Source of the DNA: Calditrichota bacterium
GTDB lineage: Bacteria > Calditrichota > Calditrichia > JAJRVZ01
Length of the DNA stretch: 32,807 bases
NCBI GenBank assembly: GCA_024277055.1
Contig: JAJRVZ010000064.1
Span: forward strand, 1-32,807
Reading direction: 5' to 3'
The translations under genes and the position numbers were made by a program. Positions 16,118 through 24,116 of the stretch are shown here, piece after piece. Below the pieces are notes generated by a model that saw only the letters and a program-made list of their open reading frames with translations, did not search any database and was not told where the DNA came from. Numbering within the stretch: position 1 is the first letter of the stretch; each line of letters opens with the position of its first letter.

Positions 16118-16148
16118 AAACCCGCGAAGCGTCTTTCTCCGCGGGTTT
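16118..16148. terminator. Bidirectional intrinsic terminator between convergent genes
   Basis: A 9-bp stem AAACCCGCG / CGCGGGTTT with a 13-base loop is flanked by an A-run on the left and a T-run on the right, so it works in both directions. It separates dacB (plus) from the duplicated lipoprotein gene (minus). Confidence 0.85.
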
Positions 16149-16154
16149 ATTTTT

Positions 16155-17567
16155 CTAATTCATCGTCGTTTTTTCAAACATTAAATGTAAAAATCCATGA
16201 CCGGTGCCGGCAACCGGATCCGGATTTCCCTGAGTATCCTGTGGTGGTAAAATAATATGGGTTTCAATCATTTGCGTACTGTGATCGGTGGCATCGTTTG
16301 CCAGGTTGGTTATCAGCTTCAGGTCTGATGTTCGCGCACGGGAAGAAACCATGATGTGTACCAGCCTGTCAGCCGCAAGAACATTTCCGTTGCCGTCTTT
16401 CAGATCAACGATACCCCAAAGTGTAATGTATGACAACATTTTAGGCATCATGTTTGTCCCGACACCGGTATCGCCGTGCATTTCCTTATCATAACCGACG
16501 CCACCGAAAAAGGTATGATCTCCGGTACCTTCCGCTTTGTGAATGATATTTATTCCGTCAATCGAAAAAGCCGTTCCATCCGCCCGTTCGTAAAACAGGG
16601 TAAAATTATCTACGGCATCTTCGGAAGATTCGGAATCGCCGGCGGTTAAGTCGCTGGTCGTAAGCGTGAAACTTCCGCCACCCACTGCGACCCGATCAGA
16701 AAAAGGTGTGGGTGACATTTGCGGATTGACGGCTGCCGGTCCGGGTAAAATTTCGTAGGCCAGTTTCCAATCCCTGGCTTCGCCGGAAAGCGCAACCTGT
16801 TCGAACATCATGTGCAAAAAGCCATGGGCGGTTCCGGGTACCGGGTCAGCGTTGCCGGCCATATCTTGCGGCGGTAAAATGATATGTGTTTCCGCATTCC
16901 AGGTATTGTGATCTGAAGAATCATTTACTGCGGAGGGAATCATTTTCAAATTTGCATCTCTTGCTTTCGTTGCGACCATTATATGAATAACACGGTTGGC
17001 GGCGATTACCGAACCATCTGACGCATTTTTCAGATCTGCCAATCCCCATAGAGTAATATATGCCAGCATCTTCGGCATCAGGCCGATACCGATACCCGTA
17101 TCGCCATGCATCATTTTATTGCGACCGACACCTCCGAAGAATGTATGATCGCCGGTGCCGGCTGCCTTGTGAATAATATTGATCTTATCGATGAGGTATT
17201 CGGTTCCGTCACTGCCGGTAAACAATATGGTCACATCGGATATCGCATCCTGTGAAGAAGGCGAATCATCCTCGTCTGTATCCGAAACGGTAAATGAATA
17301 GGAACCCGTCGTGGTTTGAATATTATCGGAAAAGGGCGTGGGGTTCATGGCGGGATTCATTACTGCCGGTCCCGGTAAAACTTCATAAACGCTTCCCGGT
17401 GAACCGGATTGTGAAGCGGTGAATTCAGCAACACCTGCATAGTTTGCACTGGCGGTCCGTGTAGTTTGTGGTGTGTTAACCGGACCGGTGCTATCGTCAC
17501 TGCTTTCACATGCAGTAAATATGAAAACCGACGATACAAAAATAATACCCAACAAAAAATGTTTCAT
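16155..17567 (-). CDS. Lipoprotein with two copies of a histidine-rich ~196-residue domain, unknown function
   Basis: I do not recognise this family. The 470-residue protein has a lipobox (FTAC, Cys 20) and a Ser/Thr-rich linker, then two tandem copies of one unit, residues about 61-256 and 271-466 (period about 210). Each copy runs from YE(V/I)LPGPA through NIIHKA.GTGDHTFFGGVG, MHGDTG, MPKML.YITLWG, HIMV, ETHIILPPQD and GFLH.MFE. Eight histidines are kept at matching places (133/343, 141/351, 154/364, 195/404, 220/429, 228/437, 248/457, 252/461), which points to metal or ligand binding rather than simple structure. No cysteines occur in the domains. It is a single gene, convergent with dacB, 4 kb from the cytochrome locus. 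Envelope location is clear; metal binding is an inference. Confidence 0.85.
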   Translation of the reverse strand: MKHFLLGIIFVSSVFIFTACESSDDSTGPVNTPQTTRTASANYAGVAEFTASQSGSPGSVYEVLPGPAVMNPAMNPTPFSDNIQTTTGSYSFTVSDTDEDDSPSSQDAISDVTILFTGSDGTEYLIDKINIIHKAAGTGDHTFFGGVGRNKMMHGDTGIGIGLMPKMLAYITLWGLADLKNASDGSVIAANRVIHIMVATKARDANLKMIPSAVNDSSDHNTWNAETHIILPPQDMAGNADPVPGTAHGFLHMMFEQVALSGEARDWKLAYEILPGPAAVNPQMSPTPFSDRVAVGGGSFTLTTSDLTAGDSESSEDAVDNFTLFYERADGTAFSIDGINIIHKAEGTGDHTFFGGVGYDKEMHGDTGVGTNMMPKMLSYITLWGIVDLKDGNGNVLAADRLVHIMVSSRARTSDLKLITNLANDATDHSTQMIETHIILPPQDTQGNPDPVAGTGHGFLHLMFEKTTMN

Positions 17568-17590
17568 TATAACTCCTGAATCCTGGTAAA

Positions 17591-17611
17591 GTTAATTAAT
17601 TGTGAATTAAC
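17591..17611. promoter_or_regulatory. Inverted repeat upstream of the duplicated lipoprotein gene
   Basis: A perfect 7-bp inverted repeat GTTAATT-N7-AATTAAC lies 24-44 bases upstream of the ATG at 17567. Position and symmetry fit a repressor site in or near the promoter, but the sequence is AT-rich and could arise by chance. Confidence 0.3.
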
Positions 17612-17726
17612 CCAACGTAACCATTTGTGAAGACTCAGGGTGTAATGAAACCTACCAATAATTGTTTATCGCATCGTATCTGCTATTTGAATCGCATGTA
17701 CGCCCGACCACCTTTTTCCGCCGGAA

Positions 17727-17870
17727 TTATCCGTGAATCAGGCGCGGCATACAGGCCGTGCAGACAAACACCTGTTTTTCTTCTTTCCAGCCCTGTAAGA
17801 TGACTTTCTGATGACTGTCGTTTCCGCAAAAACTGCAAACCGGTTTGACTTCTTTTTTTTCCTCTGACAT
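17727..17870 (-). CDS. Small zinc-ribbon protein (47 residues)
   Basis: A short gene with a strong GGAGG ribosome-binding site 6 bases before the ATG at 17870 and a TAA at 17727. The product starts MSEEKKEVKPVC and has two CxxC knuckles, CSFC at 12-15 and CTAC at 37-40, separated by 21 residues, the arrangement of a treble-clef or zinc-ribbon fold such as that in ClpX N-terminal domains and small zinc-binding proteins. It ends in MPRLIHG. The gene stands alone between the minus-strand lipoprotein gene and the plus-strand YgjV-like gene. A role in protein or nucleic-acid binding is usual for such ribbons, but no specific function can be assigned. Confidence 0.75.
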   Translation of the reverse strand: MSEEKKEVKPVCSFCGNDSHQKVILQGWKEEKQVFVCTACMPRLIHG

Positions 17871-18033
17871 AATATCCTCCTGTTTGTACGTTATACTGAT
17901 TTGTTTAAATTTGTCACCAGCCCGAAAGTAAACGGTCTGTGCATCGAAAATGAACCGATGAAATCAGCCGGCATTTCGCATGCAATTAAAGACCAATTTA
18001 TCGGAAATCTAAGAAATTAAAGGAAAAGAGTAA

Positions 18034-18657
18034 ATGCCGGTTTTGGAATTTGTCGGATATTTGGGGTCGGTACTGGTTGCCGTTTCTCTGATGATGAGCA
18101 ATATAGTTCGTCTGCGCTGGATTAACCTTTTTGGAGCGGCCGTTTTTTCTACTTATGGTATTTTAATCGGCGCCTTCCCTGTTTTTCTACTTAATGGATT
18201 TATCACTTTGGTCGACATTTATTACCTGATCCAGCTGAAAAAACAACGGGAATCTTTCGAGTTGCTGAAGATAAGCGTCCCGAATTCCAGTTTTCTGAGG
18301 CGGTTTCTGCAATTCCATAAGGAAAGTATTTCTGGGTTTTTTCCGGAATTTGATTTACACAAGCTTATTGATCCCCAGGGTATTTTCATTCTGCGCAATA
18401 TGCTTCCCGTAGGTCTTTTTATCTACGAAGAAAAAGCACCTTATATTCGTATCCATCTGGACTATGTTATTCCGGAATATCGTGATTTGAAAAACGCCCG
18501 GTTTTTATTTCGTCGTACCGGCGAGTTTATTAAGGACGATTACTTCGATGGGTTTATCGTACGCAGTACGGTAAAAGCTCATCGCCGTTACCTAGAAAAA
18601 CTGGGTTTTCGGGAAATGCGTATCGATGGTACCGAATGGTATTTCCGCCGCCTGTAA
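18034..18657 (+). CDS. YgjV-like membrane protein with C-terminal GNAT-like domain
   Basis: The 207-residue protein has three hydrophobic helices in its first about 75 residues (around 4-22, 29-46 and 49-68), with the GYLGSVLVAVSLMMSN and LLNGFITLVDIYYLIQL patterns of YgjV-type inner-membrane proteins. The remaining part is soluble and has the IPEYRDLKNARFLF and KAHRRYLEKLGF patterns of an acetyltransferase (GNAT) fold, so it may modify a small molecule or protein at the membrane. An AAAGGA ribosome-binding site precedes the ATG. It is a single gene between the zinc-ribbon gene and the BlaI-type regulator. The substrate is unknown and the GNAT assignment is moderate. Confidence 0.7.
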   Translation: MPVLEFVGYLGSVLVAVSLMMSNIVRLRWINLFGAAVFSTYGILIGAFPVFLLNGFITLVDIYYLIQLKKQRESFELLKISVPNSSFLRRFLQFHKESISGFFPEFDLHKLIDPQGIFILRNMLPVGLFIYEEKAPYIRIHLDYVIPEYRDLKNARFLFRRTGEFIKDDYFDGFIVRSTVKAHRRYLEKLGFREMRIDGTEWYFRRL

Positions 18658-18692
18658 TTTTTTTCATGACATTTGAAAAATATTTATTATAT

Positions 18693-18712
18693 TCTACTAT
18701 GTTTATAGTAGA
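18693..18712. promoter_or_regulatory. BlaI-type operator
   Basis: A perfect dyad TCTACTAT-N4-ATAGTAGA lies 20-39 bases before the BlaI-family gene. BlaI/MecI/CopY operators are dyads with TACTA/TAGTA-like half-sites placed over the promoter of their own gene, so autorepression is the likely use. Confidence 0.75.
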
Positions 18713-18731
18713 CCAACTAAAGAAATAGTAT

Positions 18732-19124
18732 ATGAAGAGAAAAAATCTGACTTCGCTGGAACTTGAAATTATGAATGTTATCTGGCGGCTGGGTGGTTCG
18801 CCGACGGTGAGAGATGTCCTTCAATCTGCATACCCCGAAGGTGAAAAAGCATATACCACGGTGCAGACCGTAATGAATAATCTTGAAGCCAAAGGGTATC
18901 TGCGCAAGGAAAAAAAGGGTCTGGTTAATTTTTATAAACCAATAAAGCGACGCCGGGATGAATTACGCCGCGCAACTGCCGTCCTGATCGAAAAACTGTT
19001 CAGCGGCTCGGCAATCGAACTGGCCAGTTATCTGATCTCTTCCGGCGATCTCAGTAATCAGGATATCTCCGAATTAAAGGCGCTGATTGACCGGAAAACA
19101 AATGGCAGTAATACCAATGCTTGA
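18732..19124 (+). CDS. BlaI/MecI/CopY-family transcriptional repressor
   Basis: The 130-residue protein has the N-terminal winged-helix domain of the family (LTSLELEIMNVIWRLGG, PTVRDVLQSAY, YTTVQTVMNNLEAKGYL, wing with RKEKKGLVNFYKP) and a C-terminal helical dimerisation part with the site where the protease partner cleaves in classical members. It is normally released from its operator when its cognate membrane metalloprotease (BlaR1-like) senses a signal. The stop overlaps the start of such a gene at 19117, the classical blaI-blaR1 order, and a perfect dyad operator lies upstream. Here the partner is broken, so the repressor may be constitutive. The target may be this operon only; no beta-lactamase is adjacent, though a serine hydrolase is encoded at 22922. 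Confidence 0.92.
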   Translation: MKRKNLTSLELEIMNVIWRLGGSPTVRDVLQSAYPEGEKAYTTVQTVMNNLEAKGYLRKEKKGLVNFYKPIKRRRDELRRATAVLIEKLFSGSAIELASYLISSGDLSNQDISELKALIDRKTNGSNTNA

Positions 19125-20335
19125 ATCGTTTTTTCAACCGATGATTTCCATGGCGTGGCAGAACATCCTGTTTCTGTCGGGCGTGTTCGCGCTGTTGTTT
19201 TTACTGCGAAACCAGGAAGCCGTGTAATTGAAAACAATCTCTGTTCTGGCTTTGCTGAAGTCCGTGATTCCGCCCTTTATCCCAGTTTCAAATTCCGACG
19301 CAGTGCATATGCTGTTGCCGCTTCACTGGCAAATCGGAGATAAACCCGCTATTCATACAACAATTCAGCAATTGTCGTTCAACTGGAATCAGTTGTTGGT
19401 GGTCACCTGGTTTCTGGGCTTTGTCGGCATCATTCCGTACGCAGTTCTTCATTTCCGGCGATTAAATTCGCAGTTTCAAAACACTGAAAAAATTGAAACG
19501 ACGGAATTTTTCCATTCTTCAAGTGAAATCAGGGCCTACCGTTCAAATTTCCATCATTCGCCGTTTCTGCTGGGTCTGCTACGTCCCCGAATTATCCTGC
19601 CGGCCGGCTTGGGATTCATGGACAGTCGCGGAACAGCGATCGGTGCTGTTGCACGAGCTCCAGCACATTCGCCATCGTGACCCATGGCTTAATCTGTTTG
19701 CACTTCTGGCCCTGGCTGTTAATTTTTATAATCCGTTGGTGTGGATGCTTGTGCGACAGCTTAAACTTTATATGGCAATGGATTGCGATGATATAACCCG
19801 CAATCACGAACACATGGAAGGCAAATCGTTCAGCCGACATTTACTCGATTTGGCTTCCCGGTCATCACAATCAACATTGCCCGTTTCCGCCCTTGCATTT
19901 TCGGAATCGCGGCAGTTGCTTAAAAAACGCATCATGTATCAACTAAACAGAAAGGAGCAACTTATGGCAAAATGGCTTCGTGTATTTATTATTACTTTGC
20001 TGGCATTAGCCATTCTCCCCTTTACTTTTTCCCTTGCTGCCCAAAGCAAAGTACATTCGATTAATTCCGTAGATGTAAAACCGGTATTGAAGACCTTTGT
20101 CCAACCGGTCTATCCCGAATCCGCCAGAAAGGCAAATATTCAGGGCAAAGTTGTTCTCCGCCTGATCGTCAATAAACAGGGGAATGTCAGCGAAGCTACG
20201 GTTATCGAATCGATACCGGAACTGGATGATGCAGCATTGGCGGTTGCTAAAAAAACAACTTTCTCTCCTGCCGAGAAAAATGGAAAAAAAGTTAAGGTGG
20301 AATTGAAAATGCCTTTTCAATTTCGTCTGAAATAA
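19117..20335 (+). pseudogene. BlaR1-like M56 metalloprotease with TonB C-terminal domain, disrupted
   Basis: The frame begins with ATG at 19117, overlapping the blaI stop, and encodes a first membrane helix. A TAA at 19225-19227 breaks it after 36 codons, and the same frame then continues with the expected second helix (LLKSVIPPFIP) up to about 19610. A +1 shift between about 19608 and 19624, possibly at the GGG run 19610-19612, moves coding into the next frame, which carries the M56 zinc site VLLHELQHIRHRDPW, more helices, and from about 20060 a TonB C-terminal domain (QPVYPESARKANIQGKVVL). Ungapped, it would be a sensor protease of about 400 residues fused to TonB_C, a known architecture. 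The two lesions make it a probable pseudogene unless they are sequence errors. The piece from 19625 to 20335 is intact. Confidence 0.8.
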
Positions 20336-20450
20336 TCAGGCGATCCGACCGTGATGCCAGAGCCCGGGCGCATTGCGGTCATCAAATCGTACCATTTTAG
20401 CCGGAGTATATTCAAATTACGGCGGTTGTTTTACAACTGATTGTTTTTCG

Positions 20451-20479
20451 TTGACATTCTCAATTTACAGATTTAGTAT
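20451..20479 (+). promoter_or_regulatory. Sigma70-type promoter upstream of polX
   Basis: TTGACA at 20451-20456, a 17-base spacer and TAGTAT at 20474-20479 form a near-consensus housekeeping promoter. It lies about 85 bases before the chosen polX start. Confidence 0.6.
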
Positions 20480-20563
20480 TATCGTATATTTTTGTATTCA
20501 GAAAATTATACTTTTTTCTTTTGTAAATTTTCTTTTATCTTTGCCCAAAAGCAGAGGGTAGCA

Positions 20564-22294
20564 ATGGATAAAAAATCGGTTGCCGGAATTTTAAAGAAGA
20601 TCGGCACCATGCTTGATCTGAAAGGTGAAAACCCCTTTAAAACACGCGCCTATCACAACGGGGCGCGGATAATCGAGACACTTGACCGCGATATTGAAGA
20701 ACTGGTTGCCAGCGGCGAACTTGCCGACCTGAAAGGTATCGGCAAGGCGCTTTCTGAAAAGATTTCAACACTTGTCGCCACCGGCTCGCTGCCCTATTAC
20801 GACAACCTGCTGGCCGAAACACCGCCGGGATTGCTGGAAATGCTGGAGATACCCGGGATGGGTGCCAAAAAGGTGAAAGCCGTTCACGATGAACTGGGAA
20901 TCGCTTCGCTGGGTGAACTGGAATATGCCTGTCGAGAGAACCGGCTGCGGGATTTATCGGGGTTCGGTGAAAAATCGCAGCAGAAAATTTTGCAGGGCAT
21001 CGAGTTGCGCAAAAAATACAGCGAACGCTTTCTTTTCCCGGTTGCTGAAAACGAAGCCACCGCCCTGCTTGCCTATCTGAAAAAAGACGAGCGCATTTTA
21101 CGCATAGAAATTGCCGGCAGTCTGCGCCGTAAAAAAGAAACCATCCGCGATATCGATATTGTCGCCTCTTGCCGGTCTTCCGACCGCGAATCGTTAATGC
21201 AATATTTCGTGAATTATCCGGAAGCCGAAACCATAACCGGTCAGGGTAACACCAAATCCGCCATCGTGCTGAACAGCGGAATCGGCTGCGACCTGCGTCT
21301 GGTGGATGATGCCGAATACCCGTTTTTGTTGCACCATTCGACCGGCAGCAAAGAACATAATACGGCCATGCGCTCCCGCGCCAAATCCCTGGGTTTGAAA
21401 ATGAACGAATACGGTATTTTCAGAGACGATAAACGCATAGAATGTGCTGACGAAGCGGCCGTCTTTGCCGCGCTCGGGTTGGATTACATTCCCCCTGAAC
21501 TGCGCGATGACATGGGGGAACTGGATGCCGCAGAACAACATACGCTGCCCCGATTATATGACGGCGCGAAAATGTACGGCCTGTTTCACGTGCACACCAC
21601 CTGGAGCGACGGCGCGCACAGTCTGGAACAGATGGCACAGGCCTGCCGCGATATGGGTCTGCAATACCTCGGTATCTGCGACCACAGCAAATCAGCGTTT
21701 TACGCCAATGGGCTGAATGAAGAGCGCGTGCTGCGGCAGCACGCGGAGATCGACACGTTGAACGGCCGATGGACGGATTTCAAAATTTTTAAAGGAATCG
21801 AATCGGATATCCTTCCCGACGGCTCACTGGATTATGACGACGGTTTCCTGCAACATTTTGATTTTGTGGTTGCCTCTGTACACAGCAGTTTTAATTTGAG
21901 TCGCGAGGCGCAGACCAGGCGTCTGGTCCGCGCCGTCCGGCATCCGTCGACAACCATGCTTGGTCATCCAACCGGTCGACTTTTACTTGGCCGTGAACCC
22001 TACGATGTAGATATGGAAGCGGTGGTTAAAGCCGCCGGAGCGGCCGGCAAAATCATCGAGATCAATTCCAGTCCCTACAGACTGGACCTCGACTGGCGGT
22101 TGGGCAAACTGGCTAAATCGGTGGGTGTAAAGGTAGCTTTAAATCCAGACGCTCACTCCATCGACGGACTGAAAGATTTTCGATACGGCATCGGTATTGC
22201 CCGCAAAGGCTGGTTTGAAACCGGGGACGTGATTAACGCGATGACAGTCGAACAAGTAGGACAACTGTTCACTCTGTTTTCAGGCGACATCTGA
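20564..22294 (+). CDS. polX: DNA polymerase X family protein with PHP domain
   Basis: The 576-residue protein has the N-terminal helix-hairpin-helix/polymerase beta core (NPFKTRAYHNGARII, LKGIGKALSEKI, IPGMGAKKVKAVH) and the nucleotidyltransferase motif GSLRR...IRDIDIVASC with its aspartates at the metal site. The C-terminal half is a PHP phosphoesterase domain beginning FHVHTTWSDGAHS (HxH metal ligands), with HPTGRLLLGREP and NPDAHS later. Bacterial PolX enzymes fill gaps in repair and use the PHP domain for 3'-end trimming. A longer open frame exists upstream to 20492, but the ATG at 20564 has a good AGAGGGT ribosome-binding site and gives the usual family length. A near-consensus promoter precedes it. 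Confidence 0.95.
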   Translation: MDKKSVAGILKKIGTMLDLKGENPFKTRAYHNGARIIETLDRDIEELVASGELADLKGIGKALSEKISTLVATGSLPYYDNLLAETPPGLLEMLEIPGMGAKKVKAVHDELGIASLGELEYACRENRLRDLSGFGEKSQQKILQGIELRKKYSERFLFPVAENEATALLAYLKKDERILRIEIAGSLRRKKETIRDIDIVASCRSSDRESLMQYFVNYPEAETITGQGNTKSAIVLNSGIGCDLRLVDDAEYPFLLHHSTGSKEHNTAMRSRAKSLGLKMNEYGIFRDDKRIECADEAAVFAALGLDYIPPELRDDMGELDAAEQHTLPRLYDGAKMYGLFHVHTTWSDGAHSLEQMAQACRDMGLQYLGICDHSKSAFYANGLNEERVLRQHAEIDTLNGRWTDFKIFKGIESDILPDGSLDYDDGFLQHFDFVVASVHSSFNLSREAQTRRLVRAVRHPSTTMLGHPTGRLLLGREPYDVDMEAVVKAAGAAGKIIEINSSPYRLDLDWRLGKLAKSVGVKVALNPDAHSIDGLKDFRYGIGIARKGWFETGDVINAMTVEQVGQLFTLFSGDI

Positions 22295-22496
22295 ATTGCT
22301 TAAATGATATTTCTCCGGCAAATGTTAATCGTATGGATCATGCAGCATGAACAATTTTGGATGTTTTAAGAAATTCATTACCCGTTGTGGTGTTTTCCGT
22401 AGCATTCTCATATGTGAAATTACACCATTCTTTAAACTGTTTATATTTCGATTGGATTGCGTCCATAATTTTGTGTAAAAAGGCAAAAGTTTTAAA

Positions 22497-22559
22497 TTTG
22501 CCATATCCTTCCTGACTTTAAGTCCGGTAAACAAAAAAGGAAGGAAAGGATATGGCAAA
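22497..22559. repeat. 14-bp perfect inverted repeat with 35-base spacer
   Basis: TTTGCCATATCCTT at 22497-22510 is the reverse complement of AAGGATATGGCAAA at 22546-22559. Each arm contains an AAGGAT ribosome-binding-like run and an ATG pointing outward. It may be a hairpin, a remnant of mobile-element ends, or a divergent start region. Confidence 0.5.
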
Positions 22560-22920
22560 CGTTGAGACAAAAGATGGTGGAATCGTTTATGAAATCTAAA
22601 AAAGTATTGTTGGATGACGCCGATTTTTTGTCGGAACCACCGCAGATAATTTCCACTCCGGACACGGTGGCTCATGCAGGTATACATATCAGGTACAGGG
22701 TAATTACCAGGCTCCACGGTTTTTGGAGTATTTCATGTTTGGCGCGGATTGGCTCACGGATGACCCGGCAGGCGGGTATGATGTTTGGGTTTGTGCCGGT
22801 AATAATATTTTTCTGAGTAAAGATTGTCAAAATTTCGTTACACGTAGTCAATACGACAAGTGTTATCAGCGACGGCAGCACCTGGAAAAAATTAAATTGA
22901 ATTATAATTTGGTCATTTGA
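22552..22920 (+). pseudogene. Decayed small gene of unknown function
   Basis: One reading frame begins ATG GCA AAC at 22552 after an AGGAAAGGAT ribosome-binding sequence, is cut by TAA after 15 codons and by TGA six codons later, then stays open for about 100 codons to the stop at 22918-22920. The open part has protein-like sequence including TTADNFHSGHGG and DDPAGGYDVWVCAGNN, ending in a basic tail. A second frame (start near 22590, MKSKKVLLDDADF) could join it through a shift at the T-run near 22625. No family was recognised. It lies one base before the serine hydrolase gene. Confidence 0.3.
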
Positions 22921-22921
22921 A

Positions 22922-23998
22922 ATGAAATTTCAACGAACTGCAAGTCCTTCGAAAGTCTCCTTTTTCCTGCCGGTTTTCCTTTTTTTAATTATTTACTGTT
23001 TCCTCCCCGGATGCGCTACCGATCCGGCCCAAAGAGTCGACCAGCTTTTTGAGGATTATGACGGAAACACCCTCCCCGGTGCGGCGGTGATGGTCATCCG
23101 GAACGGTAAACCGGTTATGACAAAAACCTATGGCATGGCCGATCTCGAAAAACAGCATCGGGTAACCCCGAAAACTAATTTCCGTCTGGCGTCGGTTACC
23201 AAGCAGTTCACCGCCATGTGTATCATGATGCTGCAGGAACAAGGCAAGCTGGATTACAACACCCTGCTCACTGATATCTTTCCCGGGTTTCCGGATTACG
23301 GCCGGCGGATCACCATCCGGCACCTGTTGCAGCATACTTCCGGACTGATTGCCTATGAAAATGTAATGTCCGATACCGCCACAACCCAGGTACTGGATCG
23401 TGATGTGTTGCAAATGATGATGCAGCAGGACAGTACCTATTTTCCGCCCGGCTCAAAATTTCGATACAGTAACTCCGGTTATGCGGTGCTGGCCATGGTG
23501 GTTGAAAAACTTTCGGGGCAATCCTTCGCCTCTTTTCTGAAACAAAATATTTTCACTCCACTGAGAATGGACAATACCGTCGCCTATGAAAAAGAAATTT
23601 CTGAAGTGCCCTGTCGTGCAATGGGCTACTCAGTTGAAAACGATTCGGTGCTTTTCTCCGACCAGAGTCCCACCAGCGCCGTACTTGGCGACGGCGGCAT
23701 CTATTCATCCCTGGAAGACCTGTTCAAATGGGATCAGGCATTATACACCGACAATCTGGTATCTGTGAATAATCTGCGGAGGGCATTCACTCCGGGGTTT
23801 AAAAATTATGGTTTCGGTTGGCGCATCGATACGTACAAAGGACACCGGCGTATTCATCATACCGGAAGTACCTGCGGGTTCCGTAACGTCATTCAACGTT
23901 TCCCGGAAGATCGGTTCACAATAATCGTTCTCACAAACCGTCGTGCTCCGGCTGTCGGCCAACTCGCAGAAAAAATCGCGGATCTATTTTTGCTTTGA
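22922..23998 (+). CDS. Serine hydrolase lipoprotein, class C beta-lactamase fold
   Basis: The 358-residue product has a lipoprotein signal (hydrophobic residues 13-28, Cys 31 in LPGC) and the serine beta-lactamase/DD-peptidase fold (Beta-lactamase, PF00144 type). The catalytic SxxK is SVTK at residues 91-94, the YxN motif is YSN at 182-184, and the third motif appears as HTGSTCGF near residue 317. Proteins of this group include esterases, DD-peptidases and D-aminopeptidases, and only a few are true beta-lactamases, so resistance should not be assumed. It follows the decayed region and precedes an HD-domain gene with about 120 bases between. No regulator is adjacent; the BlaI-type repressor lies 4 kb upstream. 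Confidence 0.88.
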   Translation: MKFQRTASPSKVSFFLPVFLFLIIYCFLPGCATDPAQRVDQLFEDYDGNTLPGAAVMVIRNGKPVMTKTYGMADLEKQHRVTPKTNFRLASVTKQFTAMCIMMLQEQGKLDYNTLLTDIFPGFPDYGRRITIRHLLQHTSGLIAYENVMSDTATTQVLDRDVLQMMMQQDSTYFPPGSKFRYSNSGYAVLAMVVEKLSGQSFASFLKQNIFTPLRMDNTVAYEKEISEVPCRAMGYSVENDSVLFSDQSPTSAVLGDGGIYSSLEDLFKWDQALYTDNLVSVNNLRRAFTPGFKNYGFGWRIDTYKGHRRIHHTGSTCGFRNVIQRFPEDRFTIIVLTNRRAPAVGQLAEKIADLFLL

Positions 23999-24116
23999 CT
24001 GTGTTGTCCGCTTCGCCGAACATTAGCGCTTTTCCGAAAAAAATTTCCATTTGAATTTTCAGACCAATATATTTCGCCTGGATCGAAACAGATATAATCA
24101 GAAAAGGGAAATAAAA

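Larger units (their letters stand above)
22295..22921. other. Gene-poor region with inverted repeat and coding remnant
   Basis: No intact recognised gene is present in this 627-base gap. It contains a 14-bp inverted repeat (22497-22510 and 22546-22559), a short minus-strand frame 22325-22504 of 59 codons (starts MANLKLLPFYTK, with an AGGAAGG ribosome-binding sequence), and a broken plus-strand frame 22552-22920. Both frames begin in the repeat arms. The composition is AT-richer on the left half. It looks like a decayed accessory insert. Confidence 0.4.

Noticed and set aside
22325-22504. 59-codon minus-strand frame starting MANLKLLPFYTK
   Set aside because: It has a possible ribosome-binding sequence, but composition is biased to Lys/Asn/Leu, no family was recognised, and it begins inside the inverted repeat. 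Noted in the intergenic entry instead of being called a gene.
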